Virus record (IMG/VR): IMGVR_UViG_3300043640_000111
Span: 1-27,455 of that record
DNA: 27,455 bases
Strand: one strand, 5' to 3'
DNA from: a virus
The stretch's first letter is position 1, and every line of letters begins with the position of its first letter. The notes under the pieces were generated by a model that worked only from the letters and a program-made list of their open reading frames with translations, was not told the DNA's origin and made no database searches. A program made the position numbers and the translations under genes. Positions 14,073 through 22,040 of the stretch are shown one piece after another.

Positions 14073-17011
14073 TATTTTTTACCCCTTGTTAAGTCTTTGG
14101 TCACGGTCTGATTGTTAATGCTCTTGCCAGCAAACTTGCGTTGCCTCTCTTGCATGTCTTCAAACAGGTAGTTATAAAACTCTTTGGAACGATTGACCGC
14201 CATTGATGACATTTTTTCAAACGTGCTAAATGAGTTCGGTATCTTGGCAAGGTCTTGATTCTCACCATTAGCCACACCCATTTTTTCCTGATTAAAGGAC
14301 ACATTGTTTTTATTGAACAGGTCATAGGCTGAATGCGCATAGGCTTGGGCTTCCTCTGTGCCAAGGTCAACACGGTTTAATTTGCTCATATCCAGTCGTT
14401 GCATTTTTTGCATAGACTCAAAGGATATAAAGAGCGGGTTGCCGTTACTCATCTTGTTGACCATACCATTGGCATTTACCCAAACCAAACCTTGGTCTGT
14501 AGGGTCTGTAGCCCAGTGGCCGTTTTCAATGTTCTGTTTAAAATAATTCACATTGTCTGTGCGTGATGCTTCCGTACCATAGTCACCCTTCATAGGCATT
14601 TGCCAATTGATTTTATTAATCATCTCTGGCGTGTTCGCTGCAAGGGTTGAAAAGTCATTGTAATTAATTTTATGCTTAGGCAAGCGCACAATGTTGTCTT
14701 TGTAGTCCACCATCTCATACTGGTCTGCAATCGCTCTCACCGATTGAGATAGCGCATCTTCCTCTGTCATGCCGCGCATTTTAATATAATAATTAGTTAA
14801 TTTGTTCACTGATGTATCAATTGTATTGAGCAGCTCACCTGTGTTGTACCCGGACGCGCTCATCATGGATTCAGTCAACGCTTTGAGTTTTACCTCTGAT
14901 GGTGTGGACTGCATATCAAATAATGCGGGCGTGCCAAACAATCCAGTATTGGTTTCTGTTGCGTCAAACTCACGGCCTGTTACTGCACCTCTAATCTGCT
15001 GGTAAGCAAAGCCCAAGAATCTGCGCGTTGTTCCAACATCAGGATGGGCGCGTTCGCTGGCCACATTCATGGCCTTATCAACCCGTGTTTTAACTGAGTT
15101 CTTTTGCTCGGTTGTATAGTCAAGCTGAGTATTGGTAATCGCATTAACCACGTCCGGCAATGCGCCACTATCAGGGTCAAGTGATGTAAACCATCCATAT
15201 TCACGGGGAACACCACCCTTGGCGATAAGCTGCTGCATTACATTAGGCGCATACTTGCCGTATTGCTTGGTGATGTTTTGAATCATCCGCACCTTATCAC
15301 TCGGATCAGCTTTTAATAAATTGCCTCCAAACTCGCGGGCTTGGGCATTCGTTAATAGCTGGGCTTGGTTTGAAGGGATGCCGTGGATTCGTTGCCACTC
15401 AATGCTGGCGCGTAGCGTGCTGGCCTCTGGCAATTTCAAATCATCAGGTAAGTACACCCCTGATTTTTCCTGTATCTTTTGCTGTGTGGCTATATCCCCG
15501 ATTAAATTCTTTTCGAGTAGGAACTTTTGCGGATCATCTTTTAAGTCCTTGAAATAGGTCATGGTGTTTTTCAAAGCTGAATCTAGGGCTTGTTGATTCA
15601 CGGCCTTATCTGCTGATGGCATATCAGGATGGGCATTTTGTTGTTGCAAGTGCGTGAACAAAGCCAAGGCTTGGGCTTCCGTTCCTGCTGTGAACTGCTG
15701 GTATAAACCACCTGATAGCTCGGCAACCTTTTTATCATGGGCATAGCTTGGAAATAGATTAGGCGCACGGCTTGCCAGTGAATCAGCATACACATTGTTA
15801 GGCTTGCCAAGCTCAAGGTTCTTGACGTTATCCGTCATAAATTCACGGGCTGTGACTTCGGATATGGCTTGCTCTGCTAAGTCTCTATGCTCAATCTTTT
15901 TAAATTCTGCAATGTGCTTGGCAAAGGTTGCAGCACCCGCACGGCCTTTTTGTGACTTGGCATAGCTTTGGATGAACGCATCACCCTCACCATTCTCAAC
16001 CGCCAATTGATACTTGTGGTAAAGCATTTCATCGTTGGTTTGGGTGATGATTTTCTCTTTCATCTTCACCGCTTGGGCTGGCGTTAAAATACCCGTTCGT
16101 CCAGCAACATCGATTTGATTTAATACTTGGGATAGATTGTACTGCACTGAGTCAATGCTAGGCGCAACACGCTCCTTCGTTGGTTCTTCCTCACCGCTTA
16201 GTTTTCTGGCCTCACTCTCATGCAATTGCTGTGCAAATTTATCCGCTTGCTTTTGAGTCTTGAACACACCAAGGTGTTCATATTCCTCATGGTACAAGTC
16301 TACTGCTTCCTTGTCGGATATGATTTCACCCCAAGGTGTTACAGTCGGAATAACAATGTATCGTCCGTCCTCTTCAATGGTGATTGAACGCACGGTACTG
16401 ATTGAACCGTCTTTATTCTTAACCTGTGGCCTGTCGGTTAAATCAATATTCCCTTCGGCTATTTGGCCTGCTGGCTTTGCATTCGTAGCACCATGATGGC
16501 TCACGGCCTCATCATAAGGAATTAAATTAATACTCTGGGAAATATCTTTGCCATAGTTATTAATGCTGTCCAAGAAATTCATTCGCGTTTCATTGAACGC
16601 TTGCTTGACTGCTGCTGCGTGCAAGGGTTGCAAGTTCGTGGCCTTGGCATGTTGGGCATAGGCTTTGATAGTCTCTGCGTGCATCCCGCCTACACCTTCA
16701 ATTAACTTGTTGGTGTATTCATCAGCCTGTGCTTCAAAGGATGCAATCCCCGTCTTTGGGTCAAACTGGTTTGTACTGCTGCGGGCAAAAGAACGCATGG
16801 CATTATCCACGTTGGTTTTTAAAACCATTTCCGTGGCTTTCTCTTTCAAGCCCACTTGCGTTCCAACAACATCTGAACCTTTGTTTGTAAAGTTCTGGAC
16901 GATATTGCCAAATTCGGCCACACGGGTTGCTACTTGCTCCGCGCCACTTGGCATCACAATTTCAGGGGCTTGCCCTTTGTATTGTGGTAAATCACTGCTT
17001 TGTCTAGGCAT
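14072..17011 (-). CDS. Internal virion (ejection) protein, gp15-like, with an inserted phage module, 979 aa
   Basis: By position (after gp14-like, before gp16-like) and size (T7 gp15 is about 750 aa) this is the middle core protein, a mostly helical component of the DNA-ejection conduit. Residues ~186-268 contain a separate module: EGNIDLTDRPQVKNKDG, STVRSITIEEDG, IPTV, then EAVDLYHEEYEHLGVF and KQADKFAQQLHE. I recall this same pattern in many unrelated phage structural and polyvalent proteins, which may explain the extra length. GAAGGAG lies eight bases upstream of ATG 17011, which directly follows the gp14-like stop. The rest is Gln/Asn/Lys-rich helix without recognised enzymatic motifs. 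Confidence 0.8.
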   Translation of the reverse strand: MPRQSSDLPQYKGQAPEIVMPSGAEQVATRVAEFGNIVQNFTNKGSDVVGTQVGLKEKATEMVLKTNVDNAMRSFARSSTNQFDPKTGIASFEAQADEYTNKLIEGVGGMHAETIKAYAQHAKATNLQPLHAAAVKQAFNETRMNFLDSINNYGKDISQSINLIPYDEAVSHHGATNAKPAGQIAEGNIDLTDRPQVKNKDGSISTVRSITIEEDGRYIVIPTVTPWGEIISDKEAVDLYHEEYEHLGVFKTQKQADKFAQQLHESEARKLSGEEEPTKERVAPSIDSVQYNLSQVLNQIDVAGRTGILTPAQAVKMKEKIITQTNDEMLYHKYQLAVENGEGDAFIQSYAKSQKGRAGAATFAKHIAEFKKIEHRDLAEQAISEVTAREFMTDNVKNLELGKPNNVYADSLASRAPNLFPSYAHDKKVAELSGGLYQQFTAGTEAQALALFTHLQQQNAHPDMPSADKAVNQQALDSALKNTMTYFKDLKDDPQKFLLEKNLIGDIATQQKIQEKSGVYLPDDLKLPEASTLRASIEWQRIHGIPSNQAQLLTNAQAREFGGNLLKADPSDKVRMIQNITKQYGKYAPNVMQQLIAKGGVPREYGWFTSLDPDSGALPDVVNAITNTQLDYTTEQKNSVKTRVDKAMNVASERAHPDVGTTRRFLGFAYQQIRGAVTGREFDATETNTGLFGTPALFDMQSTPSEVKLKALTESMMSASGYNTGELLNTIDTSVNKLTNYYIKMRGMTEEDALSQSVRAIADQYEMVDYKDNIVRLPKHKINYNDFSTLAANTPEMINKINWQMPMKGDYGTEASRTDNVNYFKQNIENGHWATDPTDQGLVWVNANGMVNKMSNGNPLFISFESMQKMQRLDMSKLNRVDLGTEEAQAYAHSAYDLFNKNNVSFNQEKMGVANGENQDLAKIPNSFSTFEKMSSMAVNRSKEFYNYLFEDMQERQRKFAGKSINNQTVTKDLTRGKK

Positions 17012-17521
17012 TTACAATGCTCCTTCGGGGGCTATGCTTTTAGAGTTTGAGGCAAGCTTTTGCATATCCAGCAATGATTTGTATTTTGTGCCAAGGGTGA
17101 GCGCACTCTCTGCAAAACCAAGCCCAGCTTTAACCATACCGTTTCGTTTCTCAAGGCTGTTAGCAAGTGATGCTTGAGTTAATGACAATTTCTTAGTGGT
17201 GAAATTGAGTTTATTAATATCATTAATACGGTCAAATTCTGTGAAGGTGTCATTGGTTAAAGCCGCCAAGCTGCCAGAATCAGAACGGATATTGCGCACG
17301 CCAGCCATCACTTCCTGTCGGGCTAGGATATGCTCAAGGTTATCCATGTTCTGGATATCGGCCTCTGTCTCTTGCAGCCTCAAAGCAGTTTGCTGTGAGC
17401 GGATTTGACGCTCACGAATGTCTGCGGCTTCGCTTGCTGAAAACATATTAAACCCAGCACCCACTGCTGATGTTGCAATGCTTCCAATTACCAACATACT
17501 GATCGGGTCAAATCCGGCCAT
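17012..17521 (-). CDS. Internal virion (ejection) protein, gp14-like, 169 aa
   Basis: T7 gp14-type ejection protein, thought to form the outer-membrane part of the ejection channel. The N terminus has a hydrophobic Gly/Ala segment (SMLVIGSIATSAVGAGFNMF, residues 8-27) typical of this family, followed by a long charged helix (residues 28-75) and further helices with a small hydrophobic segment near 130-145. Length is close to T7 gp14 (196 aa). GAGGTG lies about five bases upstream of ATG 17521. It lies between tail tube B and the gp15-like gene, the canonical place. Confidence 0.82.
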   Translation of the reverse strand: MAGFDPISMLVIGSIATSAVGAGFNMFSASEAADIRERQIRSQQTALRLQETEADIQNMDNLEHILARQEVMAGVRNIRSDSGSLAALTNDTFTEFDRINDINKLNFTTKKLSLTQASLANSLEKRNGMVKAGLGFAESALTLGTKYKSLLDMQKLASNSKSIAPEGAL

Positions 17522-17522
17522 G

Positions 17523-19571
17523 TTACACCTCTATGTTCATGCCTATGCCTATGATGGTAAAGGGCGCGGGCGCATCCTGCGAAATAACAATTTCAACCCG
17601 TGGATCCCATCCACTCATAGGCGATATATTATCGAAATTAGTTTGTGGCACTATTGATGTGTTCATCAAATCCCCATCCATATTAAAATAAGGAATGGGT
17701 GTATCATCAACCGTGATGTTCAATGATTCATAAAAATCAACGTACAGGTTTTTAATTGATTTGGGGTGATACACGTTATTGCCAATTTCAGTGGCTACCA
17801 ATAAAGGCATCGTGCCAATTAATGGAGTAAAACGAATCCCCACATAACCCTGTGTGACTGGCGTATCGATAGTGACTGCGCCACCCGATACGGTATGTAC
17901 ACCCTCAAATCCTATATCGGTTGCAGATGTTCCGGCAATCACGTCCACCGCTAAACCTTGCAAAGTACTCAATCCAGTAATCGTTGCGCTGGATGCTTGC
18001 GTGAATGGGATTGAGCAATCAGTTAAATAATCGAATGACATTTTTTCAAGATACAGTTTAGAGACTGCGTTGACCGTTCTTTGGATAATAAAATAAACGT
18101 CTTGACCATCACTCACCACATGCCTAAACCCTTCACCTGTTGGGTCAACCCCTGTGTTTTGTAAAGTCCATGCGGTAATGCCCTGCTCTTGAATCAAGTT
18201 GTATGTAGCCAAGCATCCTTTAACATCACCGTCATTATTGACTACCATCAGATAACTTCCGTCTATCGTTTCTGATGCGTCCATCACGGCTGAACTGTAC
18301 GGGTCGTTCACCAAGTGTGAGGCTAGAATATTAAGCGTTGCTGCTTGATAGTCCTTGCCATCATCACTCAATACCAAGGTCTTAACTCGTGAACCACCAC
18401 GGTCATAGAATATGACATTGTTCTCTAAGATGTTTGGCAATAAGTTATTGGTGATATCCCCTGATTGTAGATTGATAAAAGCCACGTTCAATGGGGTTAT
18501 AGGCTCGAATAAGTCCAAGGATGTGGAGTACACCCCTGATGTGGTAAACACTACAAGCGATTTATAAGAGATTAAATGGTTCACAAGCGTTGACCTACGG
18601 CCATACAGGACGGTAGATACAGCACTTGTTTCAAGAGTCCTTGAATCATCAAAGTTTAAACGGCCTGATGTAAAGCCATTATAGACTGAACCCACCACCA
18701 AGCCCGGCAATGAGAATGTTCTTGCAAACCATAGTCTATTTTGGAAAAAGGTAACTTTCTCCGGCCAGCCTCTTTGGGCTGAAAACATCCGTTCAGTCAC
18801 CACCGATTGCGTACCGGGTATGGTTCTGTCTGCTGAACCTGTATCAAGCAATGCGCACTTTTCATCAAAGGTCTTGATGATGATACCGTCCATTTGTGTG
18901 GTACTGCGCAAGGCTCTAAAGCGAATTGTTCCACCACCACCAAAGTATAAGCCGTCCACATAGTTAGCAGTAAACATGGCGGTACTTGATGTTAATGTAA
19001 CCTGTGTGCCAATTAGATTTGTTCCGGCTACTAGTATCGTAGCACTAGCGTACAGGTAGGCGACAAAACTATAGTTATCATACTGCTGTGTAAAGTCATA
19101 GGTTGGTTGATGCGTGAACACGGGCGTTGCATTTAAGCTCCATCCTGTGTGTGCCAGCGTCCTTGAAAGGATGGCTGGGCTTTTGCCACGGCACGTAATG
19201 AATATCAAATCATTGGACTGGGCAATGTCTAACAGGCGAACTTCATCACCTGAATAGGTAGTAACCACTGTAGCTACAACCGCATCATCATGGTAAATGG
19301 TAATCTTCAATGGGGTAAATAGCATCACGTATTTACTACCATCGGCATGGGTAAAGAAAAAAGGTTTGTAGTTTACATAGACTGGATCAAGGGCTGTTAG
19401 GTCTGAAACAAACAGCGTACCAAAACGCCTACGCGCTCCACCTTGTGGAATCACTAAGCAGTTTCTTAAACGCTTTGCGCCATTGCCATAGATAGGGCTT
19501 GATGTGCGCGCGAATAATAACGGGCTTACTTCACCAAATTTAAAGTCACTTTGTAAAAGGAATGTTGCCAT
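17523..19571 (-). CDS. Tail tubular protein B-like (gp12-like nozzle), 682 aa
   Basis: The N-terminal signature (FKFGEVSPLLFARTSSPIYG, then NCLVIPQGGARRRFGTLFV) is the one seen in gp12-type tail nozzle and stabilisation proteins of podoviruses. The rest is beta-rich, consistent with the propeller-like nozzle. Length is near T7 gp12 (794 aa) but shorter. It builds the lower part of the short tail, under the gp11-like ring. A GGTGGA sequence lies some ten bases upstream of ATG 19571, inside the preceding gene's end. The gene overlaps nothing but is only three bases from its upstream neighbour. Confidence 0.92.
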   Translation of the reverse strand: MATFLLQSDFKFGEVSPLLFARTSSPIYGNGAKRLRNCLVIPQGGARRRFGTLFVSDLTALDPVYVNYKPFFFTHADGSKYVMLFTPLKITIYHDDAVVATVVTTYSGDEVRLLDIAQSNDLIFITCRGKSPAILSRTLAHTGWSLNATPVFTHQPTYDFTQQYDNYSFVAYLYASATILVAGTNLIGTQVTLTSSTAMFTANYVDGLYFGGGGTIRFRALRSTTQMDGIIIKTFDEKCALLDTGSADRTIPGTQSVVTERMFSAQRGWPEKVTFFQNRLWFARTFSLPGLVVGSVYNGFTSGRLNFDDSRTLETSAVSTVLYGRRSTLVNHLISYKSLVVFTTSGVYSTSLDLFEPITPLNVAFINLQSGDITNNLLPNILENNVIFYDRGGSRVKTLVLSDDGKDYQAATLNILASHLVNDPYSSAVMDASETIDGSYLMVVNNDGDVKGCLATYNLIQEQGITAWTLQNTGVDPTGEGFRHVVSDGQDVYFIIQRTVNAVSKLYLEKMSFDYLTDCSIPFTQASSATITGLSTLQGLAVDVIAGTSATDIGFEGVHTVSGGAVTIDTPVTQGYVGIRFTPLIGTMPLLVATEIGNNVYHPKSIKNLYVDFYESLNITVDDTPIPYFNMDGDLMNTSIVPQTNFDNISPMSGWDPRVEIVISQDAPAPFTIIGIGMNIEV

Positions 19572-19574
19572 AGT

Positions 19575-20174
19575 TTATTGTCCACCGTTACGGCCTACCC
19601 AATAGTTTTGACGGCAATCAATAACAGGACTATTAAACAATCGCTCACCCGGTCTGCTCTGCGCGTCAACACTCATTGCTGTGCCTTTCTCTACATACAA
19701 GTCTTTGCCTATGTTCGCTGCAAGGTTTGAATCTTCGGCCACACTCTTGGCATACCATTTGCATAAAACATAAATAAAGTAGTTCACAAAATAAGCTGGA
19801 CACTGGCTAGGGTCGGGTAAAAATCGGTATTCCATTTTCATGGAACTTGCGTTTGACCATAGTTGTTTTTCATAAATCTGAAACCGCACTGCTGGCCATG
19901 TCTTACGTAAGGCTAGGTAATCAGATGGTAAGTTATAGGCATACATATAAAAAGGATCGGCTGGCGGGATCACATTTTGGGATAGCACCTGTATCTTAGA
20001 TGCAAACCGCCAGTCGTATTGAGATATTTCTTTTGCGTATAAAAGGTCATAGGCTCGGTCTGCGGAATCCGCAAACTCACCACTGGATTGCACTTGGTTA
20101 GCACTGCGTTTTCCCAGCATATTAAATGCCAGGTTAAGTTGCTCTAACTTCGTCCATGCCAGTTGCATTACCAT
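19575..20174 (-). CDS. Tail tubular protein A-like (gp11-like gatekeeper), 199 aa
   Basis: Matches the T7 gp11 type in length (T7: 196 aa), position and pattern. The N-terminal helix (LEQLNLAFNMLGKR) is followed by EFADSADRAYDLLYAKEISQYDWRFASK, the ADRAY-(x)n-hP-W-x-FA pattern typical of gp11-like adaptors, then PPADPFYMYAYNLPSDYLAL. It forms the dodecameric ring joining portal and nozzle. The very strong AGGAGG four to five bases upstream of ATG 20174 indicates high expression. A second ATG two codons on (MQLAW) is a less likely start. Confidence 0.92.
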   Translation of the reverse strand: MVMQLAWTKLEQLNLAFNMLGKRSANQVQSSGEFADSADRAYDLLYAKEISQYDWRFASKIQVLSQNVIPPADPFYMYAYNLPSDYLALRKTWPAVRFQIYEKQLWSNASSMKMEYRFLPDPSQCPAYFVNYFIYVLCKWYAKSVAEDSNLAANIGKDLYVEKGTAMSVDAQSRPGERLFNSPVIDCRQNYWVGRNGGQ

Positions 20175-20190
20175 AATGACCTCCTGTCAA

Positions 20191-20961
20191 TTACACTGTA
20201 GCTACAGTTTTGTACCAAACCTTAGCCACCATTGCACTGTTACCAGTAGTAAACGCTCCTGTAATGTTGGACAAGTACAAGCCCTTATTAACAGTAGTCG
20301 TAAACGGTAATGGAACAACACCGGGGTTAAAGTTAAATGATGTACTGGCTGCTGCTTGGAATGTAGCTGCTGAAAGCGTAGTACTCGCAATCACACCCGC
20401 ACCGTTAACAGTAGAATCATATTGCACTGCTGCAACACCACCAGCCGCATACGCTGCGCTGTTGTAGGTCATGATCAATTCTACTTTATCGATAAGCAAT
20501 AGCTGGTTAGCTCCGGGGGCTGCTACTAGCAACTTAGGCGCTGCATACATGCCGTTAAACTCTGCTGCTGTAATGGCTACTGTTGCCAATTGTAAGTTGC
20601 CAGCAACACCAGTCACTGTAACAACACCAGTGTTTGACATTGTAGCGTCACCGCTCATGGTTCTGGCTACTGCATCGTTGGACGCATCACCAACCCAAAT
20701 GCTACCGTTTGCCAAGTTAGACACGGCATTGGTATCAACCACTGTAGTGGTAGGGCTTAGTCCTGCGATTCTCAACCACACTGTACCGTCACCACAATTG
20801 CAACGTACTGCATCGTTTAAACCTAAGCGTGGTTCAGCGTTAAAGTAACCGCTTGCCTCTACAGTTGCGATTGTGTCAGTGGTGACATAACCCCAAATGT
20901 TTGGCACTGCTGTGTAAGGGGGGCTGCTGATTAAGGCTAACCCGGATATCAAATATGCCAT
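20191..20961 (-). CDS. Structural protein after the capsid gene (head fibre or decoration type), 256 aa
   Basis: Ala/Thr/Gly/Val-rich beta protein without charge-rich segments. The middle (GDASNDAVARTMSGDATMSN then GVVTVTG, ~residues 91-117) is a repeat type found in phage fibres and head fibres. The C-terminal half (PGANQLLLIDKVELIMTYNSAAYAAGG onward) resembles capsid-associated structural proteins I have seen downstream of major capsid genes. It is most likely a head fibre or decoration protein, or a minor tail-fibre-like component. ATG 20961 has GGAG about eight bases upstream. A hairpin lies in the short gap between it and the capsid gene. Confidence 0.6.
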   Translation of the reverse strand: MAYLISGLALISSPPYTAVPNIWGYVTTDTIATVEASGYFNAEPRLGLNDAVRCNCGDGTVWLRIAGLSPTTTVVDTNAVSNLANGSIWVGDASNDAVARTMSGDATMSNTGVVTVTGVAGNLQLATVAITAAEFNGMYAAPKLLVAAPGANQLLLIDKVELIMTYNSAAYAAGGVAAVQYDSTVNGAGVIASTTLSAATFQAAASTSFNFNPGVVPLPFTTTVNKGLYLSNITGAFTTGNSAMVAKVWYKTVATV

Positions 20962-20990
20962 GATCGTTTCTCCAAAAGGTTAAGAACTTA

Positions 20991-21006
20991 GCGACACGAA
21001 TGTCGC
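20991..21006 (-). terminator. Stem-loop after the major capsid gene (weak terminator or processing site)
   Basis: On the minus strand a perfect 6-bp stem GCGACA/TGTCGC closes a TTCG tetraloop, immediately downstream of the capsid stop. It lacks a T tract, so it is at best a weak or partial terminator. Similar placement in T7-like phages (T-phi after gene 10) sets the capsid-to-tail expression ratio; here that is inference. Confidence 0.45.
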
Positions 21007-21019
21007 CAAGGTAAGGCTA

Positions 21020-21868
21020 TTAAGGGATTATGATAGATTCATCATAGTTGACATCGATAACGCCCACGTTGTCGATACAGACAGCGTTTGCAAAAATCTT
21101 GCCAAGTATTTGCCATGAATCGTATTCAGGAACACGCTCAATTTGAGTATTGAAATACTTACCATACGCTTGCCCCATAGCGGTTTTTTGCCATGCAAAA
21201 GCAGTACGGATATTTCCATTAAGCGGTAAACCACCCTCAACCATCGTTGGGATAATTTTCCACTTCATACCCATAGTGAATACGTTGTTCAATGAACCAG
21301 TAGTGATACTGTGCAAGTTGGTGTAAAAGTTACTTGTGAACTGATCGTCCGCAAATAAGTCCTCTTGCCCTTTAGCCGATATCGCTATATAGCGTTCCTC
21401 TGGCGGTACTGCATTGTCGTCAAAGAATTTAGCTACTGCGCGAATCTTTTGGAAAGTCAAACCAGTACCGCCAGTGGCGATAATATTTGATGTACCGGAC
21501 GCATCTAACGCATTAATTAACAATTGGTCAGAACGTCTACCGATAGCCATAGCGATTGCTTCGGCATCTTCTTTTCGTTCGTCAAAGTTAACCAAGAAAC
21601 GCTCAACATCATCAAGCAACGTAGCAACACGCCAAGGATTCAACGTCACTTCTACAGGTTGAAAGTTCGGGTCTTGGTAGTTTACTTGAGATTGAAATGC
21701 GTATTGTTGCGCAATCAATTCACCCATTTTACGGAACTGTACTTGCGTACCTTCCACGTTCTCACGGGTTCTTGCACATTCTCTTAATAACCAACCTTTC
21801 GATTGGAATGCTTGCTTCACCATCGCATCAAAAATCTTTTGCTGGACGGCTGATAGGCTTAATGACAT
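21020..21868 (-). CDS. Major capsid protein, 282 aa
   Basis: The protein follows the scaffold and precedes the tail-tube genes. It has the layout of short podovirus major capsid proteins of the HK97-fold group: an N-terminal helix (SAVQQKIFDAMVKQAFQ), an E-loop-like region (EGTQVQFRKMGE), a spine helix (DAEAIAMAIGRRSDQLLINAL), a P-domain repeat (FDDNAVPPEERYIAIS) and a C-terminal A-domain-like section. AAGGAG lies six bases before ATG 21868, but the loop of an upstream leader hairpin can pair with this site (see the leader entry). The gene has its own promoter at 21997-22024, consistent with high expression of the main virion protein. Confidence 0.88.
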   Translation of the reverse strand: MSLSLSAVQQKIFDAMVKQAFQSKGWLLRECARTRENVEGTQVQFRKMGELIAQQYAFQSQVNYQDPNFQPVEVTLNPWRVATLLDDVERFLVNFDERKEDAEAIAMAIGRRSDQLLINALDASGTSNIIATGGTGLTFQKIRAVAKFFDDNAVPPEERYIAISAKGQEDLFADDQFTSNFYTNLHSITTGSLNNVFTMGMKWKIIPTMVEGGLPLNGNIRTAFAWQKTAMGQAYGKYFNTQIERVPEYDSWQILGKIFANAVCIDNVGVIDVNYDESIIIP

Positions 21869-21870
21869 AG

Positions 21871-21996
21871 CCCTCTCCTTAGTAAATAGTTAATAAAAAA
21901 ACCGCTCGAATTAACGGGCAATCTGATTATTAGTGTTATCCAAAAGAGGGCACTAATGCGGCATCGTGTCGCGTAGATTGTTGTCCATCTATTTAC
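21871..21996 (-). promoter_or_regulatory. Structured 5' leader of the capsid mRNA
   Basis: Between the promoter at 21997-22024 and the capsid ATG lies a leader of about 120 nt. It contains (a) a hairpin with a 7-bp perfect stem (ATTAGTG/CACTAAT, arms 21951-21957 and 21929-21935) and a 15-base loop including CCCTCT (21945-21950); (b) a terminator-like hairpin at 21895-21917; (c) the Shine-Dalgarno AAGGAGAGGG, of which AGAGGG (21871-21876) is perfectly complementary to the CCCTCT in the loop. Loop-to-SD pairing could mask the ribosome site. The structure is visible; regulatory use is inference. Confidence 0.5.
21895..21917 (-). terminator. Terminator-like hairpin in the capsid leader
   Basis: On the minus strand a 5-bp stem (CCGTT/AGCGG with one G-U) and a 6-base loop are followed by seven T's (21895-21901). 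It lies downstream of the capsid promoter but upstream of its start codon. It could end incoming transcripts from the scaffold genes or attenuate capsid transcription. The stem is short, so efficiency is uncertain. Confidence 0.5.
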
Positions 21997-22024
21997 AGTA
22001 TAGCGCATACCACATAATTGTAAA
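21997..22024 (-). promoter_or_regulatory. Sigma70-type promoter for the major capsid gene
   Basis: On the minus strand TTTACA (22019-22024, 5/6) and TATACT (21997-22002, 5/6) are separated by 16 bases. It lies in the 172-base gap between scaffold and capsid genes, the longest gap within the late operon, and would start transcription about 120 bases before the capsid ATG. Confidence 0.7.
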
Positions 22025-22040
22025 ATATTAAAGCTAAAAT

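Noticed and set aside
16665-17177. 170-codon plus-strand frame across the gp14/gp15-like junction
   Set aside because: Antisense to two well-supported ejection-protein genes; no family resemblance.
21956-21991. 11-codon leader peptide frame (MDNNLRDTMPH) in the capsid leader
   Set aside because: No convincing Shine-Dalgarno; kept only as a possibility within the leader finding.
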